Part shown: piece after piece, positions 42,266-53,003 of the stretch
Numbering within the stretch: the stretch's first letter is position 1
Layout: each line of letters opens with the position of its first letter
DNA from: Bedellia somnulentella
Taxonomy: Eukaryota > Arthropoda > Insecta > Lepidoptera > Bedelliidae
Direction: 5' to 3'
Length of the DNA: 64,000 bases
Assembly: GCA_963576735.1 (NCBI GenBank)
Contig: OY755176.1
Coordinates: 13,253,423-13,317,422, forward strand
Position numbers and translations under genes: made by a program
The notes under the pieces: generated by a model
Told to the model about the DNA's origin: nothing
What the model saw: the letters and a program-made list of their open reading frames with translations, nothing else
Databases searched by the model: none

Positions 42266-43698
42266 ATGAGTGCCTGGAGACAAGCCGGTCTTAAGTAGGT
42301 ATTTCTGGTTTGCTCATGACCCAAACAGTTCTTTAATAAATACTAAAACCGCATATTCGTTTCAGCTACATCAACTACTCCAGTATCGCTGCCAGAGTTC
42401 TGAGGCAGGCTTTAAAACCTGAATTCAAAGCAGATGCTCGAAAACGCAATGAATCCAACGTCCGAGTAACACCATGGGTTGATGGAAAACCAACTCGTAA
42501 GTATTAATTAATTAATGACACTTCGGAATCGGAATGGTCTCGGAAGTACTTACAATTTTAAATTACAACATTTTCATTACTTTTTTGTTAATATTTCAGA
42601 CGTTAAGGAATTATAATGAACTGTAAGTTCTGATCGGTAAACTTTTCTTGGTTAAACGATTTTAAATTAATATTTTGTTTGTTTAACAAAACCCCGTGTG
42701 AGCTTTACTAATTTCCCATTAACTAAGGATATATCTAAACATTTGAAAAAGGTTACTGAATTGACCTATGTATGATATTATTGTGAAAAGACAGTGAAAG
42801 CCACACTCCTTTACAGATATGATTACCTCTTATCCTCTCTTAATCATGCATACCATACCAGAATGTATTGTTTAAATAAAAAATATTAATATCAATTTGT
42901 AAATTTTATCTCTGAACAGCCACTAACTGAATTTTGAATGTCAGCATGATTAAGATGCTTGTTGTTTTGTATGATGCTGGTCTCATATGATTAAACCCAA
43001 TGATTTGTGAGTACAATTGGATATAGTTAAGCAGAAATTGAGTTAAGTATGCCAATGTATATCTGAGGGTTATATCTAGAAAGTAGTGAAAACTCTACTT
43101 TTTAGAAATGAATGCACCTTACCTAACCCACAGAATGAAAAAGACACTAAAGTTCAAATGCTCATATCTCAATTAATCAACTTCTTGTGGGTTGAGGCAT
43201 TTCCGCTTAATTATGTCCAGTTATTGTCATGATATCAGCTATGACACCCCCTTGTGTAAGCCTAGCCTATTTTTATGCCTAAACACCAAAGAGTGGATAA
43301 TTTGGTGAAAATTTGTGAAGCTGATGACAGCATAGGAGAGGTTACTGGTATTGACACATAGCAGACCATTGATTTTATTAAATTTTCTCCGTAAGAGAAA
43401 TATAATTAATGTTGAATTATTAGACCTGTGATAGTGCATTCCTACCAAACGGCGATAGGCCTGCCACGTGAGCACACCGTCCAAGCACTATATGGTTTCT
43501 CTGAACACCAGGTGACAATGTCAGTACCTTTGAAAACTCTTTTGGGGATATACAGTGTGTACATTTGTGTTCCTTCTGCTACTTGTGCTAACCAAGTTTT
43601 TGATTCATGCCATAAATTCATGTATGCATGAAATAAATAGAATATACTATTACTAAATTGTATTTTTTTTATTTACAGCCAAGAAGTTAAGCCTATAG
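42266..43698 (+). CDS. ATP5F1E: Mitochondrial ATP synthase subunit epsilon, with two candidate last exons
   Basis: The epsilon subunit is a tiny component of the F1 central stalk on the matrix side of the inner membrane. Exon 1 is 42266-42294 (MSAWRQAGL, splitting Asn) and exon 2 is 42366-42496 (YINYSSIAARVLRQALKPEF, KADARKRNESNV, TPWVDGKPT). The body matches animal epsilon subunits (Drosophila stunted) in length and motifs. Two acceptors fit the phase-1 donor. 42600-42616 gives ..THVKEL-stop (58 aa). 43679-43698 gives ..TPKKLSL-stop (59 aa). Both follow good polypyrimidine-AG sites. The Lys-rich second ending is more typical of the family to my eye, but neither is excluded. It runs tail-to-tail with OSGEPL1. 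Confidence 0.92.
43427..43590 (+). mobile_element. Decayed SINE family D fragment in ATP5F1E
   Basis: The gtgatagtgcattcctaccaa, ggcgataggcctgccacgtg and ttttggggatatacagtgtg blocks match the 40800 copy in order. The tRNA head is missing. It lies between the two candidate last exons of ATP5F1E. Confidence 0.6.
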
Positions 43699-43814
43699 AT
43701 CATTAAGTGAAAGTGAATACAGAAAAACAAGTGTAATAATAGAATTATGTATTTAATAAATTAAATCTATAAAATCTTATCACAGTATTATCACTTACAA
43801 CCTAATATATTGTT

Positions 43815-45071
43815 CTAAACTTTGATGCTCCTCTGCGTAACAGTTATGTTTGCATTTGCTACCTCTTGTGTTATATTACAACCTAATGAAGCCTTTGGGC
43901 TAATATCTTTGGGATTAAAAAAATAAGGATATGACAACCCTGTATTAAACTTTTCTAGACCATTCCATGCAATCATTACTCCATTATCAGTACAAAATCT
44001 TGATGGTGGTCGAATCACTTTGATACCCCTAGTAATGTTAAGTTGCTGAAGATAATTGTAAATATAATTGTTGCAAGCAACACCACCAGATACTACCAAA
44101 GTACCAGTTTTTGGTAACAAATCTTTATTAATACAAAATTCAACTGCTCTAGTTGTACGATGAAGTAAATGTGCAGCTATAGATGATTGGAATGCAGAAC
44201 ACAAATCATTGACTTCAGGAATTACTCCAGAACCTATAACATTATGTTCAGTTTCTTTACTTTTCAATTTATAAAAAGCAGACTCCTGTAGCCCACTAAA
44301 ACTAAAATTACAATCTTTAGTTCTTACTAAGGGTACTGGAAAAGGGAATTGACTTGGGTTAGTAGCTAATGTTGCTGAATTTTCTATAGCTTGTCCCCCA
44401 CTCAAATCTGAGAACGCTTTTATGTTCTTTAATTTTAGTCTTCTGGCAACTTTATCTAAAGCATCTCCTGGAGCAATATCTAAGCTTTGACCAAGTAAAA
44501 GAAACTTATCTATGTCTTGCACTAAAGCGAGGAGGCAGTGACCACCAGATATTAACAGAACCAAAAATGGAAAATCTATCTTATTAAACATTCGGCAAAC
44601 TAAAGCATGAGCTTCCATGTGATGTATTGGGATAAGTGGTTTTTTATATGTCTTACACAAGTAATTTGCATACTTCACTCCTATTTGAAGACTGATTAGT
44701 AAACCAGGTTTAACAGTAACCGCTACTGCATCTACATCTTCAAAAGACAGTTTAGCATTGTTTAGTGCTTCTTTAACAACTGGTTCAATGTTCTCTCGAT
44801 GTAACTCTTGAGCGACGACTGGATTTACTCCACCATACCGAAGATGAAGTTTGTTTTGAGAATTAAGTGCCTCACCCAAAATCCTTCCATGGGCATCAAT
44901 GATTGCACAACCTGTATCATCGCAAGAGGTTTCTATACCCATAATGTATGGTCTATTTCGCGCGCTTAACGAACGTCGCCCTAAAGCCCTCATTAAGCAA
45001 TAAGATTTGTTAACTTTTAGGGCACAAAACATTATTACAGTACATTGTATTATTATTATTATTTTGTTCAT
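43815..45071 (-). CDS. OSGEPL1: Mitochondrial tRNA N6-threonylcarbamoyladenosine transferase (Qri7/OSGEPL1), intronless
   Basis: Qri7/OSGEPL1 transfers threonylcarbamoyl to A37 of ANN-decoding mitochondrial tRNAs. The open frame is 418 codons with no intron. Start choice is uncertain: the first ATG (45071) gives a run of Ile and a hydrophobic leader, whereas Met27 (44993) gives MRALGRRSLSARNRP, a good basic mitochondrial presequence. Core motifs are MGIETSCDDTGCAI (44-57), GGVNPVVAQELHREN, HHMEAHALVC with the metal-binding His151 and His155, LLISGGHCLLA, DIAPGDALDKVARRL, FSFSGLQESAFYKL, LVVSGGVACNNYIY and FCTDNGVMIAWNGLE. The length fits the family and no defect is seen. The 3' end is only 117 bp from the distal ATP5F1E exon. 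Confidence 0.95.
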   Translation of the reverse strand: MNKIIIIIQCTVIMFCALKVNKSYCLMRALGRRSLSARNRPYIMGIETSCDDTGCAIIDAHGRILGEALNSQNKLHLRYGGVNPVVAQELHRENIEPVVKEALNNAKLSFEDVDAVAVTVKPGLLISLQIGVKYANYLCKTYKKPLIPIHHMEAHALVCRMFNKIDFPFLVLLISGGHCLLALVQDIDKFLLLGQSLDIAPGDALDKVARRLKLKNIKAFSDLSGGQAIENSATLATNPSQFPFPVPLVRTKDCNFSFSGLQESAFYKLKSKETEHNVIGSGVIPEVNDLCSAFQSSIAAHLLHRTTRAVEFCINKDLLPKTGTLVVSGGVACNNYIYNYLQQLNITRGIKVIRPPSRFCTDNGVMIAWNGLEKFNTGLSYPYFFNPKDISPKASLGCNITQEVANANITVTQRSIKV

Positions 45072-45289
45072 TGGCCCTCGTATACAGTTTATACATTCTG
45101 CCAGCGTCAGAGTGAAATAGAAACAGCTTACTTTTTGAAATAAGTCCGATAAAAACGAAATTTAATTATTACTGTTTTTAAATATCTTAGAGTCAGAAAG
45201 AGATTAATAGATACAAATATATGTATATTTTAAGATGACATATAGAAATAAAAATAGATAATATTTTTTTAGGAATTTGATCTATGATA

Positions 45290-45583
45290 TTATAATTTAA
45301 TTCCATTAGAAGATATGAAATAACTTAAAGTTTTCACAAAGTCAGTATGAACAAGTGATAACACATTTATCATGTTAGTAGGTTTAGGAATAGAAGAAGG
45401 GAGAATATCATAAAATGATGTCGTTAATTTTGAACAGTTAAAAAATAAATGATCCAAAGTTCCTTCCTCAAGTCCACATTCACATAACGAATTATCTTTA
45501 ATTTTGATTTTAGCGAGAAAAACTGGAGAACAACAATGCCCTAGTCTCATTCTACATATGGTAGAGGTAGATGTCAAAATCAA
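45290..45583 (-). pseudogene. C-terminal zinc-like tail of the I-like LINE ORF2
   Basis: The frame carries ICRMRLGHCCSPVFLAKIKI and CECGLEEGTLDHLFFNCSKL, the Cys/His tail that follows RNase H in this LINE group. It is separated from the RNase H part by the insertion at about 45584-45783. Confidence 0.8.
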
Positions 45584-45783
45584 TCAAATCAAAATCATTT
45601 ATTTTTATCAAAATTTACATCAACGAGAATCAACGGTCCCCACACTAGGTAAAATCCTGTATTGCAGGTGACCTTACATGATTGACATACAGATTTTAAA
45701 TCAAAACTATTATAACAGACAGAAAATTAAAATTAATTTACTACTATAACTAACAAAGAAAATTAAAAATCAAAAATTATAAA
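45584..45783 (-). mobile_element. Short (TCAAA)-tailed fragment inserted in the LINE
   Basis: The stretch breaks ORF2 between RNase H and the zinc tail. Its 3' side in minus sense is tgattttgatttgattgatt. The interior (ccccacactaggtaaaatcc, tgcaggtgaccttacatgat) has no coding sense. It resembles a 5'-truncated LINE or SINE tail, like the one near 30985. Confidence 0.6.
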
Positions 45784-48444
45784 TCAAGCATTTGAGCATT
45801 GTTTATATTTAAAAAACCAAGGCTTAGAGGGAATTTCCGGTTGAATACCCGAGTAAAATTTTCCTTTAAACTGAATAGAATGTTTCCAATTTTCAGACCA
45901 AGAATTTTTAAGGAATACTGATGATTGGGCTACTAGGTCATGAGAATAAAGTTTATTGGTATTAATTCCTGAATCACAAGCAATCTTGGCTGCAGAATCG
46001 GCATGAGTGTTCCCTGAAATGCCACAATGGCTAGGAATCCAAGCTAAGACTATTTTAATGTTATTAAGGAAACATCGATGTAAAGCAGTTTTCAAATCGA
46101 GGATTAATGGAAATTTGGTTTTGGCATGAAATTGATTTGATTGTAAAGCTTGTAGACAGCTTTTTGAGTCTGTAAAAATAACCGCTTTATTAATGGAATG
46201 GGATTCAATGAATTTGACGGCTTCTAAAATAGCAAGAGTTTCTCCAGTTAAAACTGAAGAATGGACAGGAGATTTCATGCTCAAAATTATTTTGCGAGAG
46301 GGAATCCAAACAGCGGAGCCAACGCACTCTGAGTTCAAAAGCTTAGATGCATCAGTATAAATGACAAGCCAATCTTTCCAAAGAACATCAATTTTATATT
46401 TTAGTTCCGTATCAGGAGAGAGGGACTCTTTTTCTATACCTAAATTTAAAATGATTTCTGGGAGGTAAATTAAACAAGCAAATTGAGTAGAAAATATGGG
46501 ATTCGATTGATATCTGACTAACGAAGAAAGGTAATGATTAAATTTATTTATACTTTGAAAAACACGTGGAAGGGACTTGTGAGACCAATAACGGCTGGTT
46601 CCCACTTTTAGTGAAAGAGATTGTAAAGATGGAAGTAAAGGATGAGATGAAGATTGCAAAAATTTTGTTATAAATCTATCAGATAAATACTGCCTTCGTA
46701 AATTGAGTGGGGGTTCGACACATTCTACTTGAAGGGCATTAATAGGCGAGGATTTCATAGCTCCTAAGATGATGCGGAGACACTTTGACTGAATATTGTC
46801 TAATTTAACTAAATACAGCTTGCTACATGGTTCTAATAAAAAAGTACCATAATCTAAATGACTACGTATTAATGCATTATACAGAAGTTTTTGAGTAAAT
46901 GGGTGGGATCCCCACCATACACCAGACAAGCATCGAAGAATATTAATATTCTTTTCACATTTATTAATAATATGTTGCATGTGAGGGATACCTGATAATT
47001 TTGAGTCAAGAATAACACCAAGAAATTTAACTTGGTCGTGAATGGGAAGAGGAATGTGGTCAGATACAATCGGAGTGGCCGGAATGTCCCGTTTTCTAGA
47101 AAAAACAACTACGCAGCATTTGGAAACAGAAAGACTGAGACCGTGATTAAATAACCATTCATTCAAATGATGTATTGCGGCATTTAAGCGAGATGTAGCA
47201 ACATCAAAGTCGGACGAATCTATGTAGAGACATAAGTCATCAGCATATTGAAGTATTTTACAGAAAGGTTCAACAGACTGATGAAGATCATAGGAATATA
47301 TATTAAATAGAATGGGACTTAAGACAGATCCTTGTGGAAGGCCTTTCCATATTAATCGGGATGAGAGGAACCCGTCATCTGATCTCACGGAAATAGACCT
47401 ACATATGAGTAGGTTCGATATAATTGTAATTAGTTTAGGAGGGATATTTAATGACACTAACTTTTGTTGTAGAATTGCCAAAAGTACATTGTCGTATGCA
47501 GCAGAAATGTCTAGAAAAGCTCCGATAACAGATTTATTATCTGAAAAAGCGAGGCGAATATCCGTGATCAAAGTGCTTAAACTATCAATGGTGCCCACAC
47601 CTTTCCGGAAGCCAAATTGTCTGTTTGATAAAATACCTCTACTTTCGATTATCCATTCTAATCGATTTTTTATAAGATGTTCCATAATTTTAGCAAGAGC
47701 TGATGATAAAGCTATTGGTCGATAAGATGTAGAATAATTACTCTGTTTTCCGGATTTTAAAATAGGGATAATAATTTGGGAGTGCCATGACTCTGGAGGT
47801 AACCCTGCATCGAATATTTTGTTCACAACGATAAGGAAGAAGTCGCGGAGAGCGGAACCACCTTTAGCAATAAATGAATAAGGAAAACCATCTATTCCAG
47901 GCGAGGAATCTCTCAAAGCATCTAAAACCATATTAAGCTCAGAAATTAAAAAAGGTCGATCAAATTCTGAAAGAGCTGATGAAACAATGACAATAGGAAT
48001 ACATTCTTCTCGAGTGGGAACAAAAGGAGGTGCTAATCTTTGAGAAAAATCTTGAATCCAAGTAGACCTATCATTAACTTTAATATTATTATCTATAAAA
48101 GACCCACGAAATCTTCTTATATTTTGCCAAACTAAAGAAGGATGGGTTTTGGGTGATAAACTTTCACAGTAAGCCAACCACCCCCTTTTTTTTTTGTTAG
48201 CTACAAGTCGTTTGAATTGAGCATTTGCCTTTTGATAATTAACATAATTATTTACGGTCATCGAAATGCTGTACTGATTTTCAGCAATTTTCCGTTTATT
48301 GACAGCGTCTGAACAATCTGAGTCCCACCAAGGTGGAGACGAAATGTAAGACTTTCCAGATTTTTTAATAATAAAACTAGCGTTAGCAGCGTTTGTGATA
48401 CAAGTTATTAACTCAGAATACAAAGACTCTAGGCTAGATGACAT
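45784..48444 (-). CDS. I-like LINE ORF2: reverse transcriptase and RNase H
   Basis: The 886-codon frame starts just after the TGA that separates it from the endonuclease. RT motifs are SSPGIDGFPYSFI, NYSTSYRPIALSSALAKIME, NRQFGFRKGVGTIDSL, GAFLDISAAYDNV, GLPQGSVLSPILFNIYSYDL and ILQYADDLCLYID (catalytic YADD). RNase H shows LVIYTDASKLLN, SVLTGETLAILEAVKF, AVIFTDSKSCLQAL and HADSAAKIA, giving the D-E-D-D set. It copies the element RNA into DNA at the nicked target. Confidence 0.93.
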   Translation of the reverse strand: MSSSLESLYSELITCITNAANASFIIKKSGKSYISSPPWWDSDCSDAVNKRKIAENQYSISMTVNNYVNYQKANAQFKRLVANKKKRGWLAYCESLSPKTHPSLVWQNIRRFRGSFIDNNIKVNDRSTWIQDFSQRLAPPFVPTREECIPIVIVSSALSEFDRPFLISELNMVLDALRDSSPGIDGFPYSFIAKGGSALRDFFLIVVNKIFDAGLPPESWHSQIIIPILKSGKQSNYSTSYRPIALSSALAKIMEHLIKNRLEWIIESRGILSNRQFGFRKGVGTIDSLSTLITDIRLAFSDNKSVIGAFLDISAAYDNVLLAILQQKLVSLNIPPKLITIISNLLICRSISVRSDDGFLSSRLIWKGLPQGSVLSPILFNIYSYDLHQSVEPFCKILQYADDLCLYIDSSDFDVATSRLNAAIHHLNEWLFNHGLSLSVSKCCVVVFSRKRDIPATPIVSDHIPLPIHDQVKFLGVILDSKLSGIPHMQHIINKCEKNINILRCLSGVWWGSHPFTQKLLYNALIRSHLDYGTFLLEPCSKLYLVKLDNIQSKCLRIILGAMKSSPINALQVECVEPPLNLRRQYLSDRFITKFLQSSSHPLLPSLQSLSLKVGTSRYWSHKSLPRVFQSINKFNHYLSSLVRYQSNPIFSTQFACLIYLPEIILNLGIEKESLSPDTELKYKIDVLWKDWLVIYTDASKLLNSECVGSAVWIPSRKIILSMKSPVHSSVLTGETLAILEAVKFIESHSINKAVIFTDSKSCLQALQSNQFHAKTKFPLILDLKTALHRCFLNNIKIVLAWIPSHCGISGNTHADSAAKIACDSGINTNKLYSHDLVAQSSVFLKNSWSENWKHSIQFKGKFYSGIQPEIPSKPWFFKYKQCSNA

Positions 48445-48489
48445 GTTCGTATCAGGAAGTAATTGATGGATTGTTTCGGAGTATTTATC

Positions 48490-49254
48490 TCAAGCTTCCA
48501 AAGGACCCAACTTATATTTAAGTAAAGGAGGAGCTTTTTTTACAGTAATAGTCTTGGAAGGCATATTTAGAATTATTGGGAAATGATCGCTCCCAAAAGT
48601 ATTAGAGAGAACAAACCAATTAAGAGATGCCGAAATAGAAGCCGATGATATAGAAAGATCTACTGCTGAATGTACATTTTGGGACGGCGCGACTCTACGA
48701 GTTGGAGAACCGTCATTTAAAACACATAAATTTAAAGTATCAAAAAGATCTATCAGCAGAGGAGCAAAAGAATCACTACGAGCCGAACCCCAACTAGGAT
48801 GGTGACTATTAAAATCACCAAGTAGGATCATGGGACTGGGGATTGAACAAATAATTGAAGACAATTCATTAAAAATTGAACAATGAGGAACATACACAGA
48901 CACAAATGATATATTGAAAATTTTAGCAGCTATAATATTAAACTTATCCGAATGGGCGGGTAATTGAATTTGAATGAAGTTAATGGATCTAGATATGAGA
49001 AGGGAAGCACCAGCATACCCATCACTCCTATCATCCCGAAGACATGAAAAACCAGAAACTCTGAACAGAGATCCCGGTCTCAGCCACATCTCCTGGAGGG
49101 CAATGATTGATGGTTTATGGGTGTTAATGAGATGAATAAGGTCTGACTTTTTAAACTTGATGCTCTGACAGTTCCATTGCATTATTGACAGATCCATTAG
49201 GGGAGGTTGAGATAAGCTGACAAAGTATAGAGCGCACGTTGGACGGTAATTCAA
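48490..49254 (-). CDS. I-like LINE ORF2: AP-type endonuclease part
   Basis: The frame overlaps the end of ORF1 (49151-49254). It contains LSIMQWNCQSIKFKKSDLIH, KPSIIALQEMWLRPG, SVYVPHCSIF, LLGDFNSHHPSWGS and FGSDHFPIILNM, the standard exonuclease-endonuclease motifs with catalytic Asn, Glu, Asp-x-Asn and Asp-His. It ends in a TGA at 48490-48492. The same frame is open on the other side and leads into the RT, so a single nonsense change has split ORF2. Confidence 0.92.
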   Translation of the reverse strand: MNYRPTCALYFVSLSQPPLMDLSIMQWNCQSIKFKKSDLIHLINTHKPSIIALQEMWLRPGSLFRVSGFSCLRDDRSDGYAGASLLISRSINFIQIQLPAHSDKFNIIAAKIFNISFVSVYVPHCSIFNELSSIICSIPSPMILLGDFNSHHPSWGSARSDSFAPLLIDLFDTLNLCVLNDGSPTRRVAPSQNVHSAVDLSISSASISASLNWFVLSNTFGSDHFPIILNMPSKTITVKKAPPLLKYKLGPLEA

Positions 49255-50590
49255 TGTTGTCTATGCGGGAGCATAGACTCACAATACAAGAGGCGAGTAA
49301 TTCTAAAAGGTTGTCATTTGGAGTTACTTTTTCTTTGTTTAACAGAGCACATCCATCCGGTAGGGAAGAAAGAGGTTGTCTTGTTAAATCTGAATGAGAA
49401 ATTCTATCATATCCATGAGAAGATGCGGGAGACCTATGTCTACGGGTGACGTTAATGGTTTTTTTATATGAGTGTGACGGGGACTTGTCAGTAATGGATG
49501 GATTTGAATTTTTGGACAATGAAAATTGCGCTGACGGAGGAGAATTCGTTTTAAAAGCATCCGAATACAATTTCTTAACTGGAGAAAAGCGAACAGAAGC
49601 TTCGTTATAGGAAATGTTTTCTTGCGACATCACGAGCTTAATAGATTTTTGTCGGCTAAATTCTGGGCATGTTTTATCAATAGCCGTATGCGAACCCAAA
49701 CAAAACATGCATGTTGGGGAATGTTTGTTACAAGATTCTCCGTAATGTGGTTGAGAGCACTTAAAGCAACGAGGGGATGATCTACACTGAGCCTTAACAT
49801 GACCAAAACGACAACAGTTATTACATTGGATGGTAGGAAGAATGTATGTTTCTATTGGTAGACTATTGTGAAAACATATGATGCGTTTAGGAAGTATTTG
49901 ACCAGAAAAAGTTAGAACTACGGTCTGAGTGGGTATCCATACCGGAGATTCACCGTCTTTAATAATTTTCCTATTAATTCTTCTTGCTTTAATAATATTA
50001 CCAGATCCTGAATCTATGATCGCAGCTTCCACCAGCTCCTGCATAGACCAGTCAACTGGAACATTTCTTACTAAACCCATGCGCGTTACATTGTAATTGG
50101 GAATTGTTGCAGAGAACTTTTTTTCTTTTAAAGTCTGGAAAGATAAAAAAGAATTAGCCGATATTGCGTTTTTAAATTCTATTGAGATTCTATTCCTGCC
50201 AATATTTTTGACGCCATCCTCGACAATGTTTTTAATTTTGTGTTGGACTAATAATTTGCCGAACTGAATTGATCTAATTGTAGTGCCCGCGGCAGGGTCG
50301 GGTTCGCTTCTGTGAATGTGGACAATGAAAGGAGGTAGATCCGTTTCGGAGTATACTTTTTTTGATTCAAAATCAGGATGGATATAAGTATTTTGTATGG
50401 AAGGTGAGGCCAAAGAGGGATCTTGAATTATTCTTTTTGAATTTTGAAAATGAACATTAAATTTAGAAGAATTTTCTCGCTTTCTTGAGCCAGAATTAGG
50501 TGAATTTTCTTGCGAGAAAATAGGTAACGACGGATTCGGAACTTCAGGGTCAGGGGGATCCACCCCAGGATCGGGAGGATCGCAATCCAT
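49151..50590 (-). CDS. I-like LINE ORF1: nucleic-acid-binding gag-like protein (479 aa)
   Basis: The Asp/Pro-rich N-terminus (MDCDPPDPGVDPPDPEVPNP) is followed by an RRM-like middle (residues ~90-240). Three zinc knuckles follow at about 256-269 (CNNCCRFGHVKAQC), 275-287 and 294-308. The tail is Ser-rich. ORF1 proteins of this type package element RNA. The frame is intact. Confidence 0.9.
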   Translation of the reverse strand: MDCDPPDPGVDPPDPEVPNPSLPIFSQENSPNSGSRKRENSSKFNVHFQNSKRIIQDPSLASPSIQNTYIHPDFESKKVYSETDLPPFIVHIHRSEPDPAAGTTIRSIQFGKLLVQHKIKNIVEDGVKNIGRNRISIEFKNAISANSFLSFQTLKEKKFSATIPNYNVTRMGLVRNVPVDWSMQELVEAAIIDSGSGNIIKARRINRKIIKDGESPVWIPTQTVVLTFSGQILPKRIICFHNSLPIETYILPTIQCNNCCRFGHVKAQCRSSPRCFKCSQPHYGESCNKHSPTCMFCLGSHTAIDKTCPEFSRQKSIKLVMSQENISYNEASVRFSPVKKLYSDAFKTNSPPSAQFSLSKNSNPSITDKSPSHSYKKTINVTRRHRSPASSHGYDRISHSDLTRQPLSSLPDGCALLNKEKVTPNDNLLELLASCIVSLCSRIDNIELPSNVRSILCQLISTSPNGSVNNAMELSEHQV

Positions 50591-50849
50591 TTATAAAAAT
50601 GAACCAATATGGAAAACTATGCGTATTCTTATGCAATCTGAAAAGATATTTAAAACAAAAGGAAAAATTATAAATTGAAAAAAATTTTTTGCTGTTGCTC
50701 TTGACAACTCTAACAACAGAATCCAGTACATTGTACAAAACAAAACAATTTTCTTTTTTTTTATAATGGCGGAATTTGCCGAATATAGTGTCAGTATTTT
50801 CGCCACAAGCAGCAGATTTGCTCTCGCGTATGAATGAGGGGTTTATTTG

Positions 50850-51160
50850 ATGTAGCCGATGGATGACATCAAAAGAATCACTACAATATTCATCATCCCT
50901 TGCAGCTATTCCACCGAAGATGCAAGTAGCACCTGATCTTCAGCGTATAAGACTCATTTAATGATTATCAACCCATTCTCACACCAAACTCTCTTTAACG
51001 CAACTCTGTCAAAGAAAATGCCATAAACAAATTCAAGAACCATGGAGAAGCTACACATCCCTGTCGGACATCCTTAGAGGTACCGTACCAGTACGAGTTT
51101 TCTCCGTATATTCTTACCCAATGAACTAGAATCCTGTGATACCAATGCACGCATTGCACG
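50850..51160 (-). pseudogene. Decayed RTE-type RT fragment
   Basis: In minus sense the frame gives VRIYGENSYWYGTSKDVRQG, then CVASPWFLNLFMAF, which matches the RTE motif before the catalytic box (GVRQGCVASPWLFNLFM). Stops follow. It lies immediately upstream of the I-like LINE. Confidence 0.65.
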
Positions 51161-52794
51161 TATATGTTGATGAAGTGAAATAATAAATTATTATATTTTA
51201 GTGGCTTCTATTATGTCGCCACCATAATTTCGCCAAATAAATTGAATTGTTAAAGAGCCTATTCCACTAGTCTGAATTCAGACGGGAAAAATAACATTCA
51301 GAACGCTTAGCTTCTGAAAAACGGAACAAGTTTGGCTACTAGCTGACTGAATTTTTAGTAGCTCCAATTTAGCAAGGTGTAATAACGTTTAGTCAGACGC
51401 TGCAGCTGCAGTGCAGTGCAGTGCAGTCGCCTCGCCTCGTGCTTGTTACTGCGAGCGTACGTGCTAGAATTTTACATGCATTGATTGCAAATGACGTAGA
51501 CAAAAAAAACAATAAAGTTTTATAGCATATATAATATACATCTCTCTACATGCTCACGCCATTAAATCCAATTGGGGTAGGCAGATACGTTTAATTTCAT
51601 ACATGTGTATATACTCACGCCATTACTTCCCATTGGCGTAGGTAAATACGTTTAATTACATACATGCATCATGCATACATATACTCACACACACCATTAC
51701 TTCCCATTGCGTTCGGCACGCACGCCAGTATTTCCCATTGGGGTAGGCAGACACTATCGATCGCCGCTTCGTACGATCCTAGCAAACATACATCATCATC
51801 ATAGCATCATCTACATTCATAAATTTTATCATATCTGCTTTTCTTTTTATCTCATTTCGGAGTTCCCGCTTATTTAATATATTGTGTGAAATATAAGGTA
51901 AAAATATTTGGAAAAGGTTGGGTACATGAATATTGAATAGATATATGGAAGTATAGTAGCGAAAGGGATATATAGACGCAATGTGTTGTCGGCATGTCGT
52001 CGGTTATTGAATAAGAGCGTTAGAGCGGGAGAGTCCATAAGAGAGCGTTTTAAAAAAGGTAGGAGCAATTTCGTACGACCACAGTCCAAAACCACAATCA
52101 TCGCATGGTTTCGTATGAACAGAATAAGAAGCGTCGGAATTCAGTTTAATGTCAGTTTTCTTGGAAATATTCACTTATTTATTATTTAATGTTTGAAAGG
52201 TAACGAAGGTTAATGAAACCGATACTAAGTAAAGGCATAAGAGATGGCTGTTTAGTAATATAATATATTATATATTGTATTATTTATGGGACACGCAATA
52301 TAGGTTGACCAACAACTTGATGAAGGTTGTGAAAAATACGGATTGTATCACAATGATCCTATTAATATTATAAATGTGAAAGTTTAGATGTTTCTTTGTG
52401 TTTGAGGTAAAAAGGAGAAGAAGAATGTATATGAATGAAATTTACTAGATACAGAATGCTAGATCATGACCCAAATTAAAACATAGGATACTTTTATCCC
52501 AGAAAAGTTTAATTAATTAAATATTTATGCCTGTTGAACTCAGAGTACCGGGAAAAACGCCTTAAGTTTGGCATAAGCAAATTTACAGTACGAAATCTGT
52601 TGGGTCAGCTAGTTGTTCATAATGGTTCTGAACAAAACAACTAAAGCATTTGAAGTTTTTCAAGTTTCAGTTTTAATGCTTACTTGTCAAGGACAATGCC
52701 CTTTATCATATTATTCTACTTAATGTTGAAACTAATGTGCTGAGGCTTAGGATCAGAATGAGGAATAGAACACTATCATATCATTTCCAGTTTT
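51161..52794. other. Intergenic repeat debris
   Basis: A GCAGT-type microsatellite lies at 51404-51428. At 51541-51790 there are three or four degenerate copies of an RTE 3' end (cgccattacttcccattggg plus gtaggcaga) in minus orientation. 52380-52615 carries aaatgtgaaagtttagatgt and ends gggtcagctagt, a likely Helitron-like tail. I see no gene. Confidence 0.5.
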
Positions 52795-52945
52795 TTTTTT
52801 TAAAACCTGGTAGCAGGCTGCTTAAATTATTGGGCAATGATTTAGAACCCATCCACCAACAATCTTTTCTAACATTCAAAAGTTGCTATATATCAGCAAC
52901 TTTTGAACTGTAATATTTTTTGGAATTATAGCCATGAGGATAGGG
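52795..52945 (+). repeat. Decayed R240 copy
   Basis: The agaacccatccaccaacaat and attatagccatgagga blocks are in order, with the 5' half lost. Confidence 0.5.
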
Positions 52946-53003
52946 GTAATATTTGATGTTGAAATTAAATATATAAACAAATTCATTAAAAACTGTTTAT
53001 TAA

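Larger units (their letters stand above)
45290..50830 (-). mobile_element. I-like LINE with ORF1, endonuclease, RT and RNase H; lightly damaged
   Basis: Order in minus sense: 5' untranslated part from about 50830, ORF1 (50590-49151), endonuclease (49254-48490), RT and RNase H (48444-45784), C-terminal zinc region (45583-45290). An RNase H domain, three CCHC knuckles in ORF1 and an ORF1/ORF2 overlap fit the I superfamily. Damage is limited to one in-frame TGA and one ~200 bp insertion. It lies just upstream of OSGEPL1. Confidence 0.9.

Noticed and set aside
47312..47725. 137-codon plus ORF
   Set aside because: It is antisense to the I-like LINE RT domain; the minus frame carries all RT motifs.
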